DNA from: Balneolia bacterium
Lineage (GTDB): Bacteria; Bacteroidota; Rhodothermia; Balneolales; Cyclonatronaceae
Direction: 5' to 3'
Assembly (NCBI GenBank): GCA_003566395.1
Contig: PXDL01000347.1
Location: 1-7,774 of the forward strand
Length of the DNA: 7,774 nucleotides
This document shows, in pieces, positions 1-6,007 of the stretch (position 1 is its first letter; the number at the start of each line of letters is the position of its first letter). The notes below the pieces were generated by a model. That model saw only the letters and a program-made list of their open reading frames with translations, did not search any database and was not told where the DNA came from. Both the position numbers and the translations under genes were made by a program.

Positions 1-506
1 GGATGCCAACCCGGCATGTATTCCCCGTTAATAACCTGAACACCGGTCAAATTTCCGATTTCACCTTCAAGGAGCATAGTGCGGATCATTTTCAGGACAG
101 GCAGAAACCTGAATTGATAGCCTACCGCAATTTTTTTACATCCGAATTCTTTTTCAGCATTTACCAGGTTTTCTATCTCTTCCCAGCTATGTGAAAGCGG
201 CTTTTCAACAAATACAAACGCACCTGTCCGCACGGCCTGAAGACTTACTTCGGCATGTAAGCTTGTGGGATTGGTTACAAAAACCAGATCCGGTCCGAAT
301 GCAAGGCCCTTCTCCAGGGAATCAAACTCACGGATTCCATAATGCGATTTAAGCTCAGCTCCCGGTATAACCTGATTAGTGGTTGAGAGTACCGGTACTG
401 AACGGGTGGAACGGACAGCCCCGATTTCTATATCCGGTCTTAACTGCTGAAGGTTTCGCAGATGTCTTTGTCCGATAGAACCTAATCCTACAAATAATGC
501 CTTCAA
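1..506 (-). CDS. Gfo/Idh/MocA-family NAD(P)-dependent oxidoreductase, 3'-truncated by the window edge
   Basis: Translating the minus strand from TTG at 506-504 gives 168 residues before the sequence ends. The protein opens MKALFVGLGSIGQRHLRNL (TTG read as Met), a textbook Rossmann start with GxGxxGxRH at about residues 7-15. The family's EKP motif, with the catalytic-site Lys, lies at 101-103 and GYQFRF at 129-134; the substrate-binding half is only begun. A TAG at 515-513 is in frame just upstream and the next Met is near residue 140, so TTG is the only sensible start. No clear ribosome binding site is seen; the gene begins 11 bp after the TIM-barrel gene and is probably coupled to it. Family members oxidise or reduce sugars, inositols or nucleotide sugars in the cytoplasm. 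Here the inferred role is oxidoreduction of a sugar intermediate or NDP-sugar in the surface-glycan operon; the substrate cannot be told. Confidence 0.93.
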   Translation of the reverse strand, partial: MKALFVGLGSIGQRHLRNLQQLRPDIEIGAVRSTRSVPVLSTTNQVIPGAELKSHYGIREFDSLEKGLAFGPDLVFVTNPTSLHAEVSLQAVRTGAFVFVEKPLSHSWEEIENLVNAEKEFGCKKIAVGYQFRFLPVLKMIRTMLLEGEIGNLTGVQVINGEYMPGWH

Positions 507-517
507 ACTAAACTATG

Positions 518-1342
518 TTAGGAAGTGATTAAAGGTTGAATAAAGCTCAGGTTGCTGCGCGCTTCTGTTTCCCAATTATCAAATACGGGCGTTTCAAAAA
601 CACACAATCCTCTCCAGCCCTGCCTTTTCAGGGTTTCCAGAGCTTCCGGGAATGGAGTGTGACCTTCCCCTACTCGTCTGCTTGGCCCCCTTTTGCTTTC
701 ACGGTCTTTAATGTGAATTTCCTGTATATAGGGATGCAGCATTTCAAGTTCATACACCGGGTTGAACCCCAGGGCGACCGCATTTCCCAAATCGTAACAT
801 ATACCCGGTGTTTTCTTTTCAAACCCGTCCAAAAATTCCATCAGTTCTTCGGCTGCAAGATCGGTTTCAAGAAGAATTGCTGTATGGAGTCGTCCGGAAA
901 GCTTCTGATACACCTGCTTAAAACGCCGGCGTTTTTCAGGGGTGTTCAGGCTGAATTGTTCCATACAGGGCAGGATAAGCTGACTAACGCCGGCTTTTCC
1001 GGCTTCCACTGACAGATGAACAAGGAAAGCCCGATACATTTCTCCTTTTTCACTTTCTTCAAGCAAAGCACCGTTTATGAAGGCATGCGCACAAAGTGAT
1101 TCCACTCTAATTTGATTCTTATCAGACAGCCTGAATATTTCATTCCGGCCGGTATCCGAGAGAATCGGGTTAGATTCACTAAGATCATCTACCAACCATT
1201 CAAGGGCCCCGAAACCGATGTTAGAAGCACGACTGAATTCTTCTTTCCATTCTGCATGAGGAAAAGACTGGAGCTCCTGACCGGGTTTTTCACTCAGCCT
1301 GCCCTGCATCATTCCCAGTGTAAATAGCTCAGAAGCGCTCAA
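518..1342 (-). CDS. Xylose-isomerase-like TIM-barrel sugar isomerase/epimerase (AP-endonuclease-2 fold)
   Basis: A 274-residue protein with the MQGRLS motif near its N-terminus (residues 12-17), typical of TIM-barrel sugar phosphate isomerase/epimerase-like proteins found in polysaccharide clusters. Candidate metal or catalytic residues sit at the usual strand ends: E159 in LLETD, D184 in YDLGN, H210 in IHIKDR and E250 in FETP, with a GEG turn at 225-227. The family isomerises or epimerises sugars or their phosphates with a divalent metal; the substrate here is unknown. The start is TTG at 1342-1340, overlapping the gmhA stop as TTGA. The first ATG, codon 11, would remove the first beta strand, so TTG is preferred. 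No ribosome binding site lies at normal spacing, so translation probably depends on ribosomes finishing gmhA, or on a -1 frameshift from it. It is not a close copy of the TIM barrel fused to the NeuB-like protein in the same operon. Confidence 0.9.
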   Translation of the reverse strand: MSASELFTLGMMQGRLSEKPGQELQSFPHAEWKEEFSRASNIGFGALEWLVDDLSESNPILSDTGRNEIFRLSDKNQIRVESLCAHAFINGALLEESEKGEMYRAFLVHLSVEAGKAGVSQLILPCMEQFSLNTPEKRRRFKQVYQKLSGRLHTAILLETDLAAEELMEFLDGFEKKTPGICYDLGNAVALGFNPVYELEMLHPYIQEIHIKDRESKRGPSRRVGEGHTPFPEALETLKRQGWRGLCVFETPVFDNWETEARSNLSFIQPLITS

Positions 1343-1923
1343 ATCTCTTTTTTTTGAAAAAATGCTTCCTCAACCAGTTCACACAAAATATGCCCCATCA
1401 GTATATGGCATTCCTGTATCCTGGCCGTAATTTGGGAAGGTACTTTGAGGCATTCACAAACCCCATTTAGCTTCCCTCCTGTTGCACCTGTAAACGCCGC
1501 ATGCCTGATTTTTTTTTCAGCAGCTATCTCTAATGCCCGCAATATATTAGGACTGTTGCCGCTTGTGGTGATGCCGATAAAAACATCTTTTTCGTTGGCA
1601 ATTGAACTCATTTCCCGGCTGAAAATATGTTCAAAACCATAGTCGTTGCCGATGGCGCTAATCGCAGAACCATTAGTTCCCAGCGCTACAGAGGCCAGCG
1701 AGTGCCGATCTAACAGAAAGCGAGAAGTAAACTCGGCCGAAATGTGCTGTGCATCTGCAAAACTACCGCCATTACCGGCAAAGACTATTTTTCCGCCCTC
1801 GCGAAGACTGGAAAGACAATCCCGTGACAAGGATTCAAGCCCTGAAATCAGAGCCTCGTCCTCAAGCATTAATTGTTTTACCGCGGCGGATTCCTGAATA
1901 CGTACTTTGATTCGTTCACTCAT
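1339..1923 (-). CDS. gmhA: SIS-domain phosphosugar isomerase, GmhA type (sedoheptulose-7-phosphate isomerase)
   Basis: At 194 residues this has the normal length of GmhA, which converts sedoheptulose 7-phosphate to D-glycero-D-manno-heptose 7-phosphate in the cytoplasm, the first step towards activated heptoses. The SIS phosphate-binding stretch GNGGSFADAQH (50-60) is followed by SAEF, then IGNDYGF (91-97), TTSGNS (119-124) and RIQECH (168-173). By eye, H60, E64, Q170 and H178 align with E. coli GmhA H61, E65, Q172 and H180, including the proposed catalytic Glu/His pair, so activity is likely. The ATG directly follows the TAG of the NeuB-like gene (0 bp gap), with AAGGA 9 bases upstream. The end overlaps the next gene by 4 bp. 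An A8 run at 1355-1348, just before the stop, may be a slippery site. Isomerisation of a different phosphosugar remains possible because the neighbours are not a standard heptose set. Confidence 0.88.
   Translation of the reverse strand: MSERIKVRIQESAAVKQLMLEDEALISGLESLSRDCLSSLREGGKIVFAGNGGSFADAQHISAEFTSRFLLDRHSLASVALGTNGSAISAIGNDYGFEHIFSREMSSIANEKDVFIGITTSGNSPNILRALEIAAEKKIRHAAFTGATGGKLNGVCECLKVPSQITARIQECHILMGHILCELVEEAFFQKKEI
1348..1371 (-). other. Possible -1 ribosomal frameshift signal at the end of gmhA
   Basis: Codons CAA AAA AAA GAG ATT TGA close gmhA. The in-frame heptamer A AAA AAA (1354-1348) is a known type of slippery sequence, and a Shine-Dalgarno-like GAGGAAG (1371-1365) lies 10 bases upstream, a spacing like that of the E. 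coli dnaX signal. A -1 slip continues as AGA GAT TTG into the reading frame of the TIM-barrel gene with no stop, giving a fused protein. All bases are also explained by normal coding and no downstream hairpin was identified, so this stays a candidate. Confidence 0.3.
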
Positions 1924-3828
1924 CTACAGTTTTCCTTCTAATCGTTCAAGTGCAATCCAAAAACCTTCACCGCCGTTTTTGTGGCCCTGCCAGATTTCAG
2001 GTATAAAAGGGGCATCAGGACAGCGCTCTTTGAGAATTCGCCCAAGTTTATCGAAATCAATATCGCCTTCTCCTATTTGCAAGCCTTCTCCATTCACTCC
2101 CTTTGCATCTCCAAGGTGCATATGCGCAGTAAATGGGGCAATCCGTGCGCTGAACTCATAAACATCTTTGTTAAAATGAGTACTTGTAAGGCTGGAATGG
2201 GATACATCATAGCACATTCGCAGATTGAGTTTTCCACACCATTCTTCAATTTCCTCTATATGGACAAATAAATTTTGGTACCTCTGCCCACCAAAGTGCC
2301 AGGGAAACGGGGCCATCGTTTGAGGTATCAGTTCCACTCCGTCCATATCCAGCATTTTCAGACTTTCTGCAAACTGCTTATACAACGCCATTTTTTTATC
2401 TTCACCGAGAGGTGCATCCATCGTAAAGCCGCCAATATTAGCCACGATCATAGGGCGTTTTGTTGAAGGGAAAAATCGCTTTAGGTCACGCGTAATGTCT
2501 ATAATACGCTGCGTTTCATGAATTGACTGCTTCCTGTAGGCGGCATCTTCGCTCGCAAGATCCATCAGATGGCTTCCGGCAAAAAGCTCCGGTGCATGCA
2601 CTACAAAATCACATGAATAAGGTCCTTCAAGATAGTCGGAGGGATTCAAATCCATATCCGAATAGGAAAAATGGAACTCGTAAAAATCAGGTTTTACTTT
2701 TTGGTGATACTCCCTAAAATCATGGTATCTTACAGGAATTCCCCAGGGCCGTCCAAACCGGTATGACCGGGGTTTATATTCTTTTTCTGAAAGATCTGAA
2801 GGGAAAAAGAAGTCTTCCTCATTCATATCCCTTCGCAGGGTTTTCCCGATAAGTGCGTCAAAGTTCTGGGGCGACAGGCCCTGCCCCGGGCTCCGGACCA
2901 CAAGATGACCTGGCTTAAGAACGGTTCCTTTTTTTAGATTTTGTGCAGCAACAAGGCTTTTTGACAAATTCTCCCGGTTAATCATCTCCCCCTGGCTGAG
3001 CTCTCTTTCCGGTTTTTCCTGCATAGCTTCTTCAATTTCCCGAATACCGGATATAAGCCTGCAAAATTCATCAAACTCAAGGCTGGCAGCATGATCCGGC
3101 CCTTCCATACTGCGATCGATGGTAAAATGGCGTTCTATGACACATGCTCCGAGAGCTGCTGCGGCAAGAGATACAGCGGTACCCCGTTCATGCCCTGAAT
3201 ATCCGGTAAGGGGATGTATTCCTCTCAGCGTTTGCATCCATGGGAGATTAATGTCGTGAAAAGGTGCGGGATAGGTACTGTTACAATGCAACAAAACAAA
3301 GCGGGTTCCCCGGGAATTCAGAAACGAAACAGTTTGCTTAACCTCCCCGGGTCGGCTCATACCGGTCGAAAGTATAAGCGGCTTGCCGGTATCGCAAAGC
3401 CTGGATATCAGCGGAATGTTGGTTAAATCGGCAGAAGCAACTTTATACGCTTCAACCCCGATAGACTCCAGCACATCCACACTTTTAATATCCCATGGAG
3501 TGCACATATATAGAATTCCCTTCCGTCTGCAGTAATCAGCAAGCTCCCTGTGCTGATCGGGTGAAAGTTCAAACCTTTCTAAAAGATCTACGACATACTC
3601 GGTACCCAAATCATCACTCTTTTTGTGGAGCGTTTTCTTGCGGTATACCTGGTCCATATGCCGCATTTGAAACTTGGCACAATCGGCTCCCATTTCAAGG
3701 GCTTGATTAATCATTTGTAAAGCTCGATTAAAATCACCGTTATGGTTGTTTCCAATCTCGGCTATAACAAAGCACCGACCTGCTCCAATGGTGTGGGTAT
3801 TGATGCTAAATGTGGCGTTATCCGGCAT
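1924..3828 (-). CDS. NeuB-family sugar-acid synthase fused to SAF domain and C-terminal xylose-isomerase-like TIM barrel
   Basis: A 634-residue protein, against about 340-350 for ordinary NeuB. Residues 1-280 form the NeuB barrel, which condenses phosphoenolpyruvate with an aldose to give a 2-keto-3-deoxy sugar acid. EIGNNHNGD (24-32), KFQ (52-54), STGM (154-157), HCNSTYP (181-187), GYSGHE with H213, and ERHFT with H234 are all present; the two His match the NeuB metal ligands. Residues about 283-347 are the SAF/antifreeze-like domain that completes the active site of the partner subunit. It reads VRSPGQG where NeuB has VKRPGxG, so Ser313 replaces the Arg that contacts the N-acetyl group in meningococcal NeuB. 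Residues about 352-634 form a second barrel of AP-endonuclase-2 type with E499 (GVELIP), D541 (CYDVSHS), H571 (HMHLGD), GEGDI (587-590) and E611 (IPEIWQGH). ATG at 3828 lies 4 bp after the kinase stop, with no visible ribosome binding site. The first function is secure as a family; the sugar substrate and the C-terminal reaction are unknown. Confidence 0.93.
   Translation of the reverse strand: MPDNATFSINTHTIGAGRCFVIAEIGNNHNGDFNRALQMINQALEMGADCAKFQMRHMDQVYRKKTLHKKSDDLGTEYVVDLLERFELSPDQHRELADYCRRKGILYMCTPWDIKSVDVLESIGVEAYKVASADLTNIPLISRLCDTGKPLILSTGMSRPGEVKQTVSFLNSRGTRFVLLHCNSTYPAPFHDINLPWMQTLRGIHPLTGYSGHERGTAVSLAAAALGACVIERHFTIDRSMEGPDHAASLEFDEFCRLISGIREIEEAMQEKPERELSQGEMINRENLSKSLVAAQNLKKGTVLKPGHLVVRSPGQGLSPQNFDALIGKTLRRDMNEEDFFFPSDLSEKEYKPRSYRFGRPWGIPVRYHDFREYHQKVKPDFYEFHFSYSDMDLNPSDYLEGPYSCDFVVHAPELFAGSHLMDLASEDAAYRKQSIHETQRIIDITRDLKRFFPSTKRPMIVANIGGFTMDAPLGEDKKMALYKQFAESLKMLDMDGVELIPQTMAPFPWHFGGQRYQNLFVHIEEIEEWCGKLNLRMCYDVSHSSLTSTHFNKDVYEFSARIAPFTAHMHLGDAKGVNGEGLQIGEGDIDFDKLGRILKERCPDAPFIPEIWQGHKNGGEGFWIALERLEGKL
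1931..1939 (-). promoter_or_regulatory. Ribosome binding site for gmhA
   Basis: AGAAGGAAA on the minus strand contains AAGGA (1937-1933), 9 bases before the gmhA ATG at 1923. It lies inside the last codons of the NeuB-like gene. It is one of the few recognisable Shine-Dalgarno sequences in the window and supports this start, although re-initiation after the abutting TAG would also work. Confidence 0.5.
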
Positions 3829-3832
3829 AAAA

Positions 3833-5209
3833 TTATTTAACTGAGTTGTTGTCTCGCTGACTCCAGGACTTTAGACCTTCCTGATCAAACCTGAATTGCC
3901 TGATTTGCAGTCCCATAGTTTCGAGTGATTTAATAACTCCGAATTTCTTAAACGGGCTAACATGAAACAGGAAAAATCCGCCGCCCCCTGCCCCCATTAA
4001 CTTGCCTCCACTTGCACCATTTTTAAGAGCCGTTTTATAAATATGATCGATTTGCTTGTTTGATATCCGGGAACTGAACTGTCGCTTCAATTTCCAGGCC
4101 TCATTTAGCAACTCTCCAAACTTCATCAGCCTGCCACGTAGCAATTGATTCCTGATTTCATACGTGAGGGTTACATTTTTTTTAACCAGCTCTTTAACCT
4201 TATCCTGTGACATCATTTTCCGTTGGTTATCATGAATCATACCGGAATCATGCCCTAACCCTGTATCGCAAATTATCAAACTTTCTTCAAGTTCAAGCAA
4301 CACACTCGGGTTAATTCTGAGCGGATGAATTACATTTTGCTCCATCTTAAATTCAATAAAGTTAAACCCTCCGAAAACAGTGGCATACTGATCCTGCCAC
4401 CCCCCTGCAATTCCCAGGTAAATACGTTCTGCCTGATAAGCAAGCTCCGCCAGTTCGTAATCATCCCACTTATCTTGCCTGAACTCGTTGAAACACCCCA
4501 ATATGGCCGCTGAAACGACTGCCGATCCTCCCAGGCCCGAACCGAGAGGGAAGTCCGAATTCAGGTAAAGTTCAAACCCGTAATCCGGCTGTACAGTTTT
4601 CAAAATAGCCTGGACTAAACGGAAACTTCCAAACCCCTTTACTGCTTCATCGATATTGACTGCATCAAGGGTTTCATCCAAATCTTTTGAATGTACGATA
4701 ACCCTTCGATCGGCTCTTTTGCGCAGAGTTGCATGACTATACAGAGAGATCGTAGTGTTTATCACCGCCCCGAGATCTGTAGAAAAAAAGTGAGTCAGGT
4801 CAGACCCTCCTCCTCCAAAACTGATACGTACCGGAGAGCGTGCTCTTGCATAGGTTTTTTCTTCTTTCTGAACAGGAAGATGGTAGCGGCTTACTACATC
4901 CACGAGCTGCATTTTCTCGTTAAGCAGTGGAATCACCCGTATTTGATGATCAAGATACTTTAACAAAGATTCCCTTGAACTGCCTTCCTTAGCCCACTTG
5001 AAATCACGGTTCAGGCATTCGGAAACAGGCTGATTAACGTTACCATCCTGAATCAGTTTCCTTCTGATATCGCCGTCTGTGGCGATTCCGGTAATTTCAT
5101 CTTTCCCATTGGTAGCAAAAATAATCCCGTGTTTATTCTTTTCAATATTAGCAAGAGCTTTCTTTAATGCCGAATCTTCAGTTACCAGGAAATGTTCGAG
5201 TTCAATCAT
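3833..5209 (-). CDS. CBS-domain pair fused to HddA-like GHMP sugar kinase
   Basis: This has 458 residues; HddA-type kinases are usually near 340. The extra N-terminal part, residues 1-115, is a CBS pair: GIATDGDIRR (41-50) carries the nucleotide-binding T-x-x-D signature. The second repeat ends VDVVSRYHL, where His replaces the expected Asp. From about residue 119 comes the GHMP kinase: RISFGGGGSDL (128-137, motif 1), PLGSGLGGSA (221-230, ATP-binding motif 2), GGWQDQYA (269-276, likely catalytic Asp273) and GGKLMGAGGGG (401-411, motif 3). The FGGGGSDL form resembles D-glycero-D-manno-heptose 7-phosphate kinase (HddA), which phosphorylates C1 of the heptose phosphate with ATP. Other anomeric sugar kinases are possible. 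Start ATG overlaps the nucleotidyltransferase stop as ATGA, so the two are translationally coupled and probably consecutive in the pathway. The CBS pair may let adenine or other nucleotides regulate the kinase, which is inference. Confidence 0.92.
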   Translation of the reverse strand: MIELEHFLVTEDSALKKALANIEKNKHGIIFATNGKDEITGIATDGDIRRKLIQDGNVNQPVSECLNRDFKWAKEGSSRESLLKYLDHQIRVIPLLNEKMQLVDVVSRYHLPVQKEEKTYARARSPVRISFGGGGSDLTHFFSTDLGAVINTTISLYSHATLRKRADRRVIVHSKDLDETLDAVNIDEAVKGFGSFRLVQAILKTVQPDYGFELYLNSDFPLGSGLGGSAVVSAAILGCFNEFRQDKWDDYELAELAYQAERIYLGIAGGWQDQYATVFGGFNFIEFKMEQNVIHPLRINPSVLLELEESLIICDTGLGHDSGMIHDNQRKMMSQDKVKELVKKNVTLTYEIRNQLLRGRLMKFGELLNEAWKLKRQFSSRISNKQIDHIYKTALKNGASGGKLMGAGGGGFFLFHVSPFKKFGVIKSLETMGLQIRQFRFDQEGLKSWSQRDNNSVK

Positions 5210-5916
5210 GGTTTCGAAAGTTGATATTTTTGGACAAACCGGTAATAATCTTCCGGAACTCCTATGTCAACAAACTCATCCTTAAGCCTGACCGCCTTCA
5301 GTATTCCAGCTTCACACAATTTGGGTAAAACAACTTTTTCCATTGAAAAAACCGAGTCTGTAACACCTGAAATATGATCAGGATGCAATTTGTAGAGCCC
5401 GGCATTAATCAAACCGCTGCCACCGGATTTTGTTTTTTCTGAAAATCCGGTAATAATGTTCTTGTCATTGACCTTTACAGCCCCATACCGGCTCGTATCC
5501 TCCACCTCTAAAACTCCTATCGAAGGTGATTGTGCAGACACCATAGCAGCAGGCCCATCTCCGAGCCATGTATCGGCATTAATCACAAAAAAGTCATCCT
5601 TTATATTGCATTCATGTACAGCATTGGCTACAGCCCCACCGGTACCTAAGGGTTCAGGCTCAATAACGTAGCTCAATTTAATACTACCAGGTATTCCACA
5701 AGAAATTTCATCTAAAGCATTAATTATTTGATCAGCACCATAATACAACAGAAACAAGAAATCATCATATCCTGCCTTAATCCAGGATTTCAACTGTAAC
5801 TCTAAAAATGTAGTGTCTTCTACAGGAGCTAATGTTTTAGGCGTTTGCTTGAGGACAGATTTTAATCTTGTTCCAAACCCTCCGGATAAAACAAGCATTT
5901 TATGATTATTGCTCAT
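5206..5916 (-). CDS. Sugar-1-phosphate nucleotidyltransferase, HddC/RmlA-like
   Basis: A 236-residue cytoplasmic enzyme of the NTP-transferase family, which joins a sugar 1-phosphate to a nucleoside triphosphate to make an NDP-sugar and pyrophosphate. It shows the nucleotide-binding LSGGFGTRL (10-18), PKTLAPV with K27, EPLGTGGAVANA (88-99), the metal-binding NADTW with D115, SEK (159-161), NAGLY (171-175) and EFVDIGVPEDY with D217. The length and the DIGVPEDY ending fit HddC, the D-glycero-alpha-D-manno-heptose 1-phosphate guanylyltransferase. Pairing with an HddA-like kinase and GmhA supports that, but GlcN-1-P or Man-1-P transferases look similar, so the sugar and base are not settled. It is the first gene after the only sizeable gap and so probably leads the six-gene operon. 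ATG at 5916 is used here; Met7 is an alternative closer to the usual N-terminus, and neither has a clear ribosome binding site. Confidence 0.92.
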   Translation of the reverse strand: MSNNHKMLVLSGGFGTRLKSVLKQTPKTLAPVEDTTFLELQLKSWIKAGYDDFLFLLYYGADQIINALDEISCGIPGSIKLSYVIEPEPLGTGGAVANAVHECNIKDDFFVINADTWLGDGPAAMVSAQSPSIGVLEVEDTSRYGAVKVNDKNIITGFSEKTKSGGSGLINAGLYKLHPDHISGVTDSVFSMEKVVLPKLCEAGILKAVRLKDEFVDIGVPEDYYRFVQKYQLSKP

Positions 5917-6007
5917 TTCAAATCGATAATTTTGAATTGTAAAAGATTAAATAATCACTAACCAAAATAACACCTTAAACTTTTATTGGGCCTGATAACA
6001 ATACTCA
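5917..6007 (-). promoter_or_regulatory. AT-rich leader of the sugar operon, with weak promoter candidate and inverted repeat
   Basis: This 91-bp stretch is the only real intergenic space and the natural place for the promoter of the six downstream genes. On the minus strand, TTTG (5966-5963) lies 21 bases from TACAATTC (5941-5934). That is a partial match to the Bacteroidota TTTG / TAnnTTTG promoter; only about half of the downstream box fits. No convincing sigma-70 pair was seen. A perfect 6-bp inverted repeat, TTCAAA / TTTGAA (5917-5922 and 5931-5936), touches the start codon and could be an operator or small hairpin, though it could arise by chance in AT-rich DNA. No GC-rich hairpin with a T run follows the ABC transporter stop, so read-through from that gene is possible. 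Confidence 0.3.

Noticed and set aside
3..194. 63-codon open frame on the plus strand at the left edge.
   Set aside because: It is antisense to the Gfo/Idh/MocA reading frame, which has clear EKP and Rossmann motifs.
388..399. Perfect 12-bp palindrome AGTACCGGTACT.
   Set aside because: It is inside the oxidoreductase coding sequence (Ser-Val-Pro-Val-Leu) with no partner copy noticed and no sign of a regulatory role.
536..1012. 158-codon open frame on the plus strand.
   Set aside because: It lies wholly antisense to the well-supported TIM-barrel gene, shows no recognisable motif and has low-complexity Phe-rich translation; it is a shadow frame.
1509..1517. A9 run on the minus strand inside gmhA as a second frameshift site.
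   Set aside because: It encodes Lys-Lys-Ile of the SIS domain in an intact frame, and the -1 frame hits a TGA about 19 codons later, so slippage would only truncate the enzyme.
5980..6007. Possible terminator after the ABC exporter.
   Set aside because: The sequence downstream of the stop has no stable GC-rich inverted repeat followed by a T run.
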